In this document: piece after piece, positions 45,485 through 57,213 of the stretch
Layout of the letters: each line of letters opens with the position of its first letter
Position numbering within the stretch: the first letter of the stretch is position 1
NCBI GenBank assembly: GCA_911728455.2
Contig: OU452233.1
Coordinates: 13,583,214-13,647,213 of the forward strand
Length of the DNA stretch: 64,000 nt
Origin: Marthasterias glacialis
Taxonomy: Eukaryota > Echinodermata > Asteroidea > Forcipulatida > Asteriidae
Direction of reading: 5' to 3'
Translations under genes and position numbers: made by a program
Notes under the pieces: generated by a model
The model's input: only the letters and a program-made list of their open reading frames with translations
Databases searched by the model: none
Told to the model about the DNA's origin: nothing

Positions 45485-46815
45485 TTAATGACAGACCATT
45501 CAAAACTTGTTAAACCACACTTGGCCTTTGCTTTGTACACACTCCATTTATTGTATCAAAGTGTGCCCAACCATGCAGGATAAGTGAAGCCTGCAAGCGT
45601 TTCTCGACAGTGAAACAGTGGGTTCCACAATCTACCACATAGTACAATAGTATTAAAGGTCCCATAATTTTTTTTTTTTATTGGTTAAAAAAGGAAGTAT
45701 GCCTATCATAGTATATTATTTTTTAAACATTTTTTACATGCCTATTTACCGTAGAAATAACAATTTCTAAAATTAGGGGGTTGCGGCGCTCCACCCACCC
45801 TTCTTCATTAGCATAAAATCTGTGACGTAGACAGTGGACCGGCTGACCAGGGCCATGTGTGTGACAATAACACACAATGCATTGTTGACCACTAGGCACC
45901 AGAGCTGTCTTTGAAACGTTTGACCACAGTCTATGTCACGAATTATTGCACAATCAAATGACACACATTTTCGTGGCTCAATTAAAGTGTATTAACGGGT
46001 AACAAACACATCAAAATAGTCAATGATATGTTTTGTTAATTCCAAACCGTATATTAAGCCACAAAAATGTAATGTGACAAAATACCTCTTCATGGGCCCT
46101 TTAAACTTTGCTAGTGTTATCATGAATGTTAATGCTGTTAATTAAGTCTGGTTAACTTTCTAATTTTTTCTCTGTTTGTTTTATAATCTTCAGCATATTT
46201 CTTTGCAAATGTATTCTATTCTTTTCGTTTGTGTTATTGAAAAATGACCCTTTCAGCTGTATCTGTTGCTGCTGGCCATTTTGTATTTGAATACCAATAT
46301 ATAAATTTAGCCCCTAACTGGTTTGGTAAAGCAGTAAATTGAAAACATTAAACTTAAACTTTTACATTCAAACTTCATGAATGACTGACTGTGATAACTG
46401 TACCAAAGAGTGATACTATCCATGTCTACATTGTACAATAAAAAAACCCAGTTAGATTCCAGATGGTTTATTTGATTTACATGGCAGAGATTACTTTTAC
46501 GGATCAACTCAAACTATTCTTCTTTTGTTTATGGAAAGAGTATGTCAAAAAGAAGAAGATAAGTGTCACAAAAATTCTGGACCAGCACAACTTTCATCCA
46601 GTCCATACGAAGTCATGATTTACCCAGTTATATGGAGGTATTTGTAACTCAGTGTTGGTTTCACATTGCACTAATAGTTGGTGCTTTCTGGACACCAAGC
46701 AGGGTGATGTCAATGAAAGTAGCTCAACATACAAGTACCAAGGGCTTATTTTTTCTGATCAAGTTCTACACAAAATCTGTCCAATTAGTTGGAGTGATTT
46801 CATTGATGTTGATCT

Positions 46816-49800
46816 CTAAAAACCACCTTGCTTCTTGAGGTTCTTCCCCCACAGATAAAAACGGCAATGCCACCAAAAATTGTCCTGACTCATGTACGAC
46901 AGCTGCACTTTTATCCGCTGAAGTGATGAATTCATTTGCTCAGCTACCTGGCTATTGATGAACTTGTGTTTGGCATATCCATCCAATTTGTATCCAACAG
47001 AACATGCTGATGTGAAAATATAAAACACAAAAAAGGTTTGGTTGAAAACAATGACATCAACTATAAAAACAAATGTATGGCTCTGCTTGCAGACAAATTG
47101 CCCTTATGGCATCCTGTAAAGCACATAATTCTGTGTCCCATTGAGGCCAGAATTCCATGGTAAATAATACAATGAAACAGGCCTAGGCATGCACACAGAA
47201 TGTTGACTCTAGTATTGAAAGTATGATACATAAGAAAAGATAAAATTACACTGTCATGTAAAATTTTAGATGTTAATATTAATTTTGCATCGGGGAGGAA
47301 GATAGTATTGTTTGTTTAATTTACCCATATAATCAAATATAAATAATGTATAATATTGAACTTTATTACATGTATATAGCTATGTCAACAATACAAAAAT
47401 TATTTCACAACAACAAATGTACTGAGAAGCTTCATAACTTATACAGCGTTCTCCCTTAACAGTGGTCCACTGGCCAAATGCCAGTTGTAACTTCTGCGGA
47501 CCAGTCAAAACCCTGTCCAAGTGGTCCTGCTGGCTAGTTCATTGCTTCCCAAAGGCCAATGACAGCTCAGATTGTTCATTTGATTTCAAACTCCAGGTCC
47601 TATTCACATGACATTGTTGACCAGTAACCTTGAAACAAGGACCATTGGAAAAGCTGACAGACTGGTAAAATAACAAGATAACTGGTCCTGCTAGATGTGT
47701 GTTTCACCAATACAACGATCTGTGTGTGCTGTATATGAAAGTCAATATTGTACATTCCCATGTAGTCCCAAAAGAGGTCTGAAGACTATGTGTGCATTAA
47801 TGACCATCAGGGCGAATTGGCAGAAATGGGAGCACTGTCCAAAATTAAATAGACTGTTATTTTTTCCATATCTCAATCAAATTTTGGGCAGCTTAAAATT
47901 ATGCTAAATGTAAAAAATAACATCAAAATTAATAGTGAAATAAAAAAAGTGGTGCTACTCTTTTAGTCCTGTCCTTAAATGCCTGTTTTATTAAAAAGCA
48001 TTAGTAAAAGACTTTCAACTTTTCTGTATTCGTATCTTTATGTTCCACTTTAATTCAAGCTCCATTTCACCATGAGTAAACTTGCAGGCAACTCTCAACA
48101 GCTGTGTGTATGTGCACATGCTGGATATTACATTGAGTGTCATAGGTATTGATTGTGTTAAGCGTTCATTAGCTTGTGCTGCATCATGCACAATGCTATG
48201 AGCGCGGAACGCGCTTTCGCCAACCTTTCTTAAACAGTTCACGCCTTGATTTTATCATCCATTTAAACCCACCCACATGATAAGCTACTGACTAAGGACT
48301 GCCTAAACTGTCTGGGTATTTATGAATGACAATTCACATCCAGATTTTAGAGATGTTGATGGTATGTCATAGGGTCACATAAACAAGCAATTATGAAATT
48401 TCAAGATCATTACCAGATCCTCTTCGAGCCCAGATGCATAATTGTGATCTGAAAGAAAACAGATAAAAATACTCGCTATATTAAATTTTTTGCTGAACAA
48501 CACTTTTAAGAATGTTCAGGGTACAATTTAAAAAAAGATTGACAACAGTTTGTAAATTGTGTGTAAAAAGCATTCTGAAAGTTGATCCAAGGATCCCAAT
48601 TTTCTTATAAAAAGTACTGATATTACATGACACGAACCAAGACATTTTTCATTTAGTTTTTTTGTTTATAGATACGTCATACTAACCATCAGCTAACTAC
48701 ATTTAAGTTTTAAAAGAGAATTTTCTTTCATACGTGAAGGAACATCACATATACTTTATTTTCAAAGACATGGTTGTCTTTTTGTTTAAGTAACTGTAAA
48801 CGGCAGAGCACAATATATAATACATAATCATGGCGTGATTGTACTAAAAATATCCATCAACTGCACAATGACATGGCACTTGAAGACATCAACTTTACAG
48901 TTTCAAGTTGAACTCACCTTGGGTTGGATTGTTGTCATCAATTCCAACATCTTCATCAAAACTAATAAGGATACTGGCAAGGCAGTTGATGTGTATACAA
49001 ACAGGCATATCTATTTAAAGACAAAAACATGGTTTTTAAATTCAATCTGGGTTATTTTACAATACATGCAATGACAGGCTTTAGATAATCAATACAATAG
49101 CGCAAACTGGCATGTCAGGTTCATCTGAACAATAAATCAGTCATTCTTATGGAACGTAATTGCCCTAGTCAGACAGCACACAAACACTACATTTTATTTC
49201 ATTTTTTTCTTCAAACATACCTTCACTCTTTTGCTGGACATACACTGCAGCAGATCGCAACACTTGGCTCCTTGAAGGGTCACAAGAGCAGCAATATGCC
49301 CACTTCCAAGATCCACAGAAGCAAATGGATCTTCTTGTGACCATAAGATACCTTCCGCTCTTGTGGATATTTCAATAAGGTAACATAAAATGAAGATTTA
49401 GTCTGCTATTTACCTTGAAATAGTAGGAAATAAAAGATACATAAAGCTAAAGACACAACTTTCAATACATATCAAATGATGGGAACTTGTCAATGCATTT
49501 GTATACATCAATGTTGAAATTCAGAACAAACATGGTCTATGGAATGTGAGTGATTTAGTAAACAGTTGAATAACTGCATTTACTTGAATATGAAAGTACC
49601 AAGCCTAATTATCTTGATTTTAAATGACTTGCTCCACAGAATAGAAATTACATTTGATGAATGACGTCTGCTTTACGATAGCAAACATTATGATTTAAAA
49701 TTTCTTTACAGTAGTTTCATTTTGTTCCAATAAACATGTTACACCACACCTTGGTTTTTTGTACAATTCTACGGGAGACTTTCCAGGAGTTACCGGAATC

Positions 49801-51756
49801 GTTCTTCAAAGTATGCGCATGCTCTGCACTAAGTAACTTACTTATATCTACATGGTAAGTCTGCTGCCACTTGACATCAGACAGTCTCCCATTGGCAAAC
49901 ATTTTACTATTGTCAACACTGGGCACCTTTTCAAGCCATGTCAGCTTTTGACTCATTGTTAGACGAGGAACCTTTACAGCCCAAACCTACCTTAATTGTG
50001 TGGTTCTCGTTGTCAAAATCTGTCAATACAAACTTGGTGTAGTGTTCGTCACATGGTGATATGGTGTTTGTTTCCAAAAGCAAATTACGGTACATCTGTA
50101 GTGTGTCCAGGACTTTCGATTCCCCACAAGCATATCCTAAGAATAATTAAACAAAAACCTAATTGTACTATCATCAATCAACAACAACAAAACCAACAAC
50201 AACAAAAAATTCTGATTTGTACTTTGCTTGTATTGGTGGTTTATGGTTGTGTGATTAATTGCTTTTGATTTGCCTAGCATTAGTTGTGTACGGTTGTTAC
50301 ACTACAATACGTATGAAGCCTTGTACTTGGTTGTGATTTGCTTAGCATTGGTTGTGTACGGTTGCTGCACTACAACACGTATGAAGCCTTGTACATGGTT
50401 GTGATTTGCCTTGCATTGGTTGTGTACGGTTGCTGCACTACAACACGTATGAAGCCTTGTACATGGTTGTGATTTGCTTAGCATTGGTTGTGTATGGTTG
50501 CTACACTACAACACGTATGAAGCCTTGTACATGGTTGTGATTTGCTTAGCATTGGTTGTGTATGGTTGCTGCACTACAACACGTATGAAGCCTTGTACAT
50601 AGTTGTGATTTGCCTAGCATTGGTTGTGTATGGTTGCTGCACTACAACACGTATGAAGCCTTGTACATGGTTGTGATTTGCTTAGCATTGGTTGTGTACG
50701 GTTGCTGCACTACAACACGTATGAAGCCTTGTACATAGTTGTGATTTGCTTAGCATTGGTTGTGTACGGTTGCTGCACTACAACACGTATGAAGCCTTGT
50801 ACATGGTTGTGATTTGCCTTGCATTGGTTGTGTATGGTTGCTGCACTACAACACGTATGAAGCCTTGTACATGGTTGTGATTTGCTTAGCATTGGTTGTG
50901 TACGGTTGCTGCACTACAACACGTATGAAGCCTTGTACATGGTTGTGATTTGCTTAGCATTGGTTGTGTATGGTTGCTACACTACAACACGTATGAAGCC
51001 TTGTACATGGTTGTGATTTGCTTAGCATTGGTTGTGTATGGGTGCTGCACTACAACACGTATGAAGCCTTGTACATGGTTGTGATTTGCCTTGCATTGGT
51101 TGTGTATGGTTGCTGCACTACAACACGTATGAAGCCTTGTACATGGTTGTGATTTGCCTTGCATTGGTTGTGTATGGTTGCTACACTACAACACGTATGA
51201 AGCCTTGTACATGGTTGTGATTTGCCTTGCATTGGTTGTGTACGGTTGCTGCACTACAACACGTATGAAGCCTTGTACATGGTTGTGATTTGCCTTGCAT
51301 TGGTTGTGTATGGTTGCTGCACTAGAAACTACAAATAGATGCGTTTACGGTATCCTGTACAGACAATATTATTAAATGATTAATCAATGATTTATTGTTT
51401 CTTCCTCCTTAAGCCATGTTATCTGAGTCACACCGGTCACCATGGAGGTCCTTCCTCCATGGTCACACCCACAATACGAAATCCACCTTCTATATCACTT
51501 ACGAAAAATGCTTTTCCTGTGAACCCTCTTCCTTAACTTGATCGTCGTCAGTACAACCAGCACTAGAAGAAGTCGAACCATCAGAACGAACGTTGCTTGA
51601 ACTTGCAGGAGAACTACTGCCACTGGCACCAGGCATCGCAGTCGTGGTACCGGAAAAACTACAGTGACTTCGACTACCGTTGGATTTGCTTTGTTGGTCT
51701 GTTGTCGATACCACTGGTCTCCGTCGTAGCCTTTTCAACCGTGGCAAATCGCTCAC
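46816..51756 (-). pseudogene. Broken multi-exon transposon gene, putative transposase remnant
   Basis: Candidate minus-strand exons in order: 51503-51756 (Met start, basic DLPRLKRLRRR then Ser-rich; donor GTAAGT), 49991-50136, 49842-49986, 49221-49351, 48918-48961, 48414-48448 and 46816-47006 (stop). The second and third are contiguous but out of frame through a 4-bp AGGT tandem duplication at the junction. Joining third to fourth is phase-consistent and reads YHVDISILWSQEDPF. Fifth to sixth also fits and gives an acidic linker. First-to-second and sixth-to-last do not fit in phase, so exons are missing. The last exon holds GYKLDGYAKHKF, then NSQVAEQMN and LSYMSQDNF, resembling C-terminal segments of DNA-transposon proteins of the Kyakuja/Dileera/Zisupton kind. 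That is recollection, not a search. No complete catalytic core was found. Confidence 0.45.
50265..51324. repeat. 68-bp satellite array, about 15.6 copies
   Basis: The monomer includes 'ggttgctgcactacaacacg' and 'tatgaagccttgtacatgg'. Variants differ at a few positions ('cttagc', 'ccttgc', 'cctagc'; 'gtac' or 'gtat'), giving interleaved subtypes. It lies between the first two candidate exons of the transposon gene, so it expanded inside an intron and may have replaced a missing exon. The short ORFs within it are by-products. Confidence 0.93.
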
Positions 51757-52227
51757 ATCGACTGCTGGTGATGTGTATTCGTTAAAATAACGAAAGCGTA
51801 AGTTATACTGATGCTAATCTTGGCGATATTTTTCGCGATTTAACGCATTTTTCTCCTGACGTGTGTCTGACATCGTTCCCAAACCTCCCAACGAAGGATG
51901 GCACCCGGCTGAAAGTGTGAGAGATCGCGTTATCGTTTTTTTTTTTTACACGACACACACACGTGGGTATGCCAACAAACATGCCCGGAAATTTAAGCAC
52001 CGCCCCGACCCACCCCCGCCACCCAGCGGAAGGACCGCCCTATTTACCGCACATCACTGCATAGTATTGAAACGACACGGACGAAGGCTAAGCCAAATCG
52101 CTGGTTTCATCCGTACACTTACATGTATTAATCAGTACAAAAGCAAGGGAACCAGTGGCGCCTACCATAGAACGTGCATGGTTGTAATTCGTGGTTTAGC
52201 TTCATACGTCTGTTTGGTTATATATCT

Positions 52228-52236
52228 CCCAGGTAG
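52228..52236. other. Right copy of the transposon target-site duplication
   Basis: CCCAGGTAG, identical to 40776-40784. The host sequence resumes as 'aacggtagatcacgtg', exactly as at 20176. Confidence 0.85.
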
Positions 52237-53888
52237 AACGGTAGATCACGTGATTATGTTGCTAAGTGGGATTGTATGGAGTGCCAACATTGCAGAAACC
52301 TTAAGTGTATTTCAAGTGAATATGACTTTTTGTGTTTATACTGCACTCTCTGCTTAATTACAATGGGCCCTAATGAAAGCTGCAATGGCTATATAAAGTT
52401 CATTTCTCCCCAAATTACTCATATTATTGGTCACTCTGAAATTCAAGATAATAAGATCGATAAATATTACTTTTTTGTTTTAAATTAAAAATGTGTTGAG
52501 GAAATGGAACAGTCACTTTTATTTTATTCAGTAATATTTTTTTATGAAGAACAACAAAGTTGTGTGGCCCAACTTTCACTTAATTCCCCTCCCTTCCCCA
52601 TTCTTTGAACAAATTTTGACAGATAATGCAGTTTCAAAACAAAAAAAACATCAAAAACGTTCCTATTTATGCCACGAACAGTGCAAAAAATGTGTAAAAT
52701 AATTGCACAAAATACTTGTAGGGCCTGACATTGTACATAGCTAATGACAATGAATTTATGTCAGGATCCAGAAAATATGTCATCTTTATTACAATTAATT
52801 TTAGGAATTTTATGATTGGTTTTATAGGTTTTTTAATAGCAATGTTATATTTCCTTCTCTTTATACAGACTGTGATACGCAAAGTAAAAGCCAGCTACAG
52901 ACTATTTTATTCTCAAGAATGTCTTGATGATGAATACGAGGCTGTTGTTGATCAATCAGAAAAGCTTAAAAAAATAAAACATCAAAGCTCCAGCTCTGGA
53001 CCTGCTCCCCTAATGAGTCAGGAAGAGGAACAAACTGCAATGCAAGAACTATTATTATGTTGACAAAGCAGAAAAGTCACATAACTTGATGAATAAATAT
53101 AAATGGATTTGTATCAATTTAATTTTTTTTATATAAATTCAGTAAAAACCATTACATTTGATTTTAAAACAATTTATGTTAAACACTTCAAAGAAAAATA
53201 AAGAAGTAAAAGATAAGAAAAGGTGTCATGCTTTTCTCTTGTGTCATCTTGATTTTTCTCTTGGGGAGGGAGGGCACTTCAAGAAGTATTCATTTATTAT
53301 GTTGATGAAGCAGAAAAGCCACAAACTACAGAAAAGAAAAGGATAATTGATGTATATAATTATACAAATTTTATATAAGTTCAGCAAAAACAATCACATT
53401 TAATTTGAAAATAATCATTAATACCACTTTAAAGTAAAATAAAGAAGAAAAAGAAAAGGATAAAATAAAGCAAAAAAATCATGTAAAGAAGAACTTTGTT
53501 ATTTTAATAACCAATAATCATCTCACTAGCCGCAGAAACAGTCTGGACAATCGTTATTATTGGTTTTTTTGTTTTTTTTTGCATTTTGCGTGCCATACTT
53601 GTGCGTGAAGTTGACAGAAACTGCCCCTGAATGGACCGACCGGAAACGGGTAACGCGACGTGTGCACGGCGAATACAGCACCACTGTAAATTTAGGACGA
53701 TATTTCGGAATTTATGACTGCAACTTCTGGGATTTCAACAGATTATGAATTAAAAGTGTCTTGTTAAAAGGTGGGTCAGATGGTTTTTAAAAATTTCATT
53801 TAGTTTCCGTTTCCGAACGATTTTTACCGTTAAGTGACCGAAAACCGGTCGCTCCAGGATAATTAATAGTATTAGTAGACCCTAGAGA
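52237..53888. other. Continuation of the 2.1-kb block, unit 2/3 junction
   Basis: Nearly identical to 20176-21822. AT-rich. The only coding-like part is 52869-53063. Confidence 0.5.
52869..53063 (+). CDS. Candidate terminal coding exon, intact copy
   Basis: A strong acceptor precedes an open frame of 64 codons and a TGA. The peptide begins TVIRKVKASYRLF, contains an acidic patch ECLDDEYEAVVDQSE and a serine stretch, and ends QEEEQTAMQELLLC. The composition is protein-like and biased for a terminal exon, but upstream exons were not identified and no family was recognised. The other copy (20808-21004) carries a 1-nt frameshift, so a functional requirement is doubtful. Confidence 0.3.
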   Translation, partial: TVIRKVKASYRLFYSQECLDDEYEAVVDQSEKLKKIKHQSSSSGPAPLMSQEEEQTAMQELLLC

Positions 53889-54034
53889 CAGCGCCCCAGT
53901 TACTGGGTCTAGGCTAGACCCAGTAACTGGGGCGCTGTACTCCTTTTTTGAGATTTTGACATTATCTGTCGTACTACTAGCGATAATGTCAAAATTTAAA
54001 AAAAGGAGTACAGTGCCCCAGTTACTGGGTCTAG
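53889..54034. repeat. Three-armed palindrome between units 2 and 3
   Basis: Same arrangement as 21823-21968. Confidence 0.7.
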
Positions 54035-54049
54035 GGCTTTAGCGTTGCT

Positions 54050-54704
54050 GTTCCGTCCCAACCTGACAATCGCCCCAACTATACTGTTGGGACTGGTCCC
54101 AACTTGAGTGTTACAGTTGGGGCTCCCCAACTATAGTTGGGATCGCCCGTGCAGCTCTACTTATACACGAAAGCGTAGCTGGAGCCAAAGACGAGGTTTG
54201 GAAAAGGCCCTTTAATTTTAAAGCTTTGGTTGATAGTACTAGTAGTATCGGTCTTCTGGGCCACTAAATCGTCATAATTAATTATGTACACAACATGTGG
54301 GTTACAAGTGTCTTTTTTTTAAGAGGGTTCTGACGGCTGACACATATATGACAGGTGACGTTTTCAGTCTCCAAAGTGCGGATTTAATTTCCCTTCTCTT
54401 GGAAAATAATAAAATTCGTCTCAAATGTTATCAAGTACTAGAATAAAGTGGTCTTAATAACTTCATACTATTATTATTTTATTTCTTATTCTTGTCCATA
54501 TAATTGAAGAAATGAACATTGTCATTAACACTTTTGTGCGGACATATCACATTCTGTTGGGGGGGGGGGGGGGTACTGGCTGCGATGGTACTCTGTATTT
54601 ACAGCAATCCCAACTAGGCCTATAGTTGGGGTGCCCCAACTGTAACACTCAAGTTGGGACCAGTCCCAACTATAGTTGGGGCGATTGTCAAGTTGGGACG
54701 GAAC
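54050..54704. mobile_element. Fold-back/MITE-like DNA element, unit 3 copy
   Basis: Termini GTTCCGTCCCAAC and GTTGGGACGGAAC. Close to the unit 2 copy. Empty for the 171-bp MITE. Confidence 0.72.
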
Positions 54705-57213
54705 ATTGCCGTTGTCAAGCCCAACAATGTAGACGTGAAAATGGCTTGTTTTTCATGATCTCTTCACTTTGTTATTGATCAAAGTGCCTCTTCCTTTCTG
54801 TATACATTCTGTCAACCTTTCTGGACAGGTAAGGATATAATTTGACCTAAATTAAGGGAGATTAAAAAAGAAAAGTGGCAGCCGGATACGGCAGTAGAGA
54901 GGGCTAGGGTAGTACGTAGTACTACTGTAGCATGTGTAGCTACTAGTAATAGTACTACTAGACAACCGATAAAGTTAAAATCTCAGCAACAAACAACTAA
55001 GAAAAAGGAGTACAGCGCCCCAGTTACTGCACTGGGTCTAACCATAGACATATAACACACATGGTCTAACCATAGAGCAAGGACAGAGAACCTGTGATTA
55101 ATTAAGATCAATGCTGGTCAAAGATTAGAGCGCCGACTTTATAGGGGCTCTTTATTTATCTTTGATGGTGATACCAGCTAGCTAGGGCCTAAAGTCTAAG
55201 AGTAATGTAGTAATTAATAGTATTATCTAGGTACGCAATGCTCTCTGATCTGATGAGTGATGATGACGATTGACGCTGTACATGCTGCATAGTGTAAAGA
55301 TACATGCTGTCTGTTGAGCAGCAGTGTAGGGTGCAGCTGTCGCTGAACCACCAATCATACTCAAGTCATAGGCTGGCTGGCGCCAAGCTCTGTGGTACTC
55401 TGCATATTAGCAATCGCAAGGTCAGGAAGTCAAATAGGTCTCATAGTCCTAGTCCTATTGAGCTTCCAAACCTACTTAGTGTACAGTGTCTTTTTCAGGC
55501 AGGACGTTGGACAAGGCCTGCGATTGAAACAGCTAACAAAGTAAGAATAACACTATTGAAACGGTTAATAATGGCTTCTAGTTCAACAAAAAAAGTGATA
55601 ACAGATTTTTCATGTGGTTTCTGACTCTGTACTCCTAGAACTATGAGGTTCTAGGGGTATTGACTCTGTTTTGTGAGTCTGTTTAGTTGTCTATTTCTTC
55701 CTCCAACATGCGTCCATGGTCTAACCTTATGGAAAGATAGGCATAGTAGTAGTACTTTTTAGTAGGCCTATTGGCATTAGTTAGTTGTGATAATCGTAAC
55801 CCGACGGTCAGGAGGATGGAGGGTTACGATTATCACAAGTATAAGCATGATTAGTGGGCTTTCTGTTTTAGCTTTTGTGGAGGCCATGGGAATGAAAGTT
55901 TTAGACTGCGTCCACTGCCTTCTGCATGCTCTCAAATGTACCACCCCAAAATTTCATTATTTTCTTAACTTCTACAGCACACATTTTCAAGTTTTCAGGT
56001 AACGGGGTATATGTACATAGTTTATGTAGGCCTATCCCCATCATGCAGTTGTCGCTGGCCGATGGAGCGGATCTCCACACACAAATTAACAACATGACGA
56101 CCGATCTATTGCTCTGATTAAGCATCCACTTAGTCTTGTGTTTTGTGTAGGCAAGTAGTCAATTGTTTGCCGTTATCCCTCTCTGATGCTTGCGTGTTGT
56201 GCCATGCCATCTGATCATAGTGTAAACATGGTAAACGGCTTACGACTATCAGGTTCCATTTCAAAAACTAAACTTTATATTTTCATGTCGTGACAATTGA
56301 CACACCAATTTATTTTACTCAAACCACATAGCGGAAACCATGGCATTGTCATACAAATTCTCAATCAATTAGCGTATTTTGTTGATATCCTCCAGTGTTT
56401 GGTTTTGGACAATCATGATGATAAGGCTATCTTTGACGTGAAAAAAAGCCCAGAAACCTGAAACCCCTAGGCAACAAACACTTATGTCTAGTTATTATTC
56501 ATTATCTCGAAAAATTGTTTGGTTTTGGACAATCATGATGATAAGGCTATCTTTGACGTGAAAAAAAGCCCAGAAACCTGAAACCCCTAGGCAACAAACA
56601 CTTACCTGTGAAAATTTGGGCTCAATCCGTCACACTGAGGGTGATTTACAGGCAACCAGTTCCAGGCAATCTCCGTAGAAGAAAAGGACTTACATGTACA
56701 TTTCAATTTTCACATATTTTTCATGAGATAGCAGCAGACTCTGTTGGAAAAAATACTCCTGTGCTACCAATGTTACTTTTGCATAGTTGTGCAGTTGGTT
56801 GACTCAAAGTTGCCTGTAAAAGTTGCTTTGTTTGACAAGGCCCTCAGATTTGACAGAAGTCTGACCGTTACAATAATGTAAAAATGTAAACTGACTGTCA
56901 CCATTTGGAATAACAAATTGCATTATATGCATAAGCGGCGTGGTGTGCAGTTTAAAGAGCGCAGGTGCATGAGCGTAACCAATTCTGGTGTAGTTGTTAG
57001 GCAGTTGCTGCTGTACGAAGGGCTTACAAGATCTGTTTTCTGTTTAATAGGCCTCTTGCCTAGTGCTTTCCAAGTTCTGTTGGGAAAAAAGAACCCCTTG
57101 CGTTAGATGTGACCTGCCTTAATCTAAAACAGATGTTTGACCAGTTGGGCTACCTCATATTTCCTAATAGCAGCGAGTGCAACAACACCTTCTTTTTCTT
57201 GATTCTCTCTAAG
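54705..57213 (+). promoter_or_regulatory. 5' region of TMLHE-C with start-exon deletion
   Basis: Candidate untranslated signals persist (donor after 54828; 42-nt exon 55499-55540). At 56604/56605 the sequence jumps from inside the second 120-bp repeat to what is 5172 in unit 1. About 966 bp are lost, including the whole first coding exon. There is almost no microhomology at the junction. Confidence 0.6.
56397..56604 (+). repeat. 120-bp tandem repeat, truncated by deletion
   Basis: Units start at 56397 and 56517; the second ends at 'caaacactta' where the deletion begins. Confidence 0.85.

Larger units (their letters stand above)
40785..52227. mobile_element. 11.4-kb DNA transposon with 9-bp target duplication
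   Basis: Left end AGGCATATAACC; right end, read inward, AGATATATAACC. Inverted repeats match at about 36 of 41 positions and share TGAAGCTAAACCACGAAT. It is flanked by CCCAGGTAG at 40776-40784 and 52228-52236, while the same site is present once at 20167-20175. A 9-bp duplication fits Mutator-like elements; 8- to 11-bp duplications also occur in other superfamilies, so classification is open. The minus strand carries a broken multi-exon gene (46816-51756). The left 5.5 kb (about 41000-46500) shows no credible gene, only AT-rich DNA, short microsatellites (41358-41376 AT; 41936-41970 GT then G), poly-T at 43062-43077 and nested MITEs. Length and TIR type distinguish it from an LTR or LINE insertion. 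Confidence 0.88.

Noticed and set aside
45773-45964. 63-codon minus-strand ORF in the transposon
   Set aside because: It lies in a non-coding AT-rich stretch resembling a small MITE, without splice signals linking it to the other exon candidates.
50265-51324. CRISPR array
   Set aside because: Repeats are contiguous 68-bp monomers without unique spacers, in eukaryotic DNA.
40785-52227. Polinton/Maverick virus-like transposon
   Set aside because: The ends begin with AG as in Polintons, but the target duplication is 9 bp, the inverted repeats are short, and no polymerase, integrase, ATPase or capsid-like ORF is visible.
51863-52357. 164-codon plus-strand ORF
   Set aside because: It runs across the transposon's right inverted repeat into host DNA, so it is a chance reading frame.
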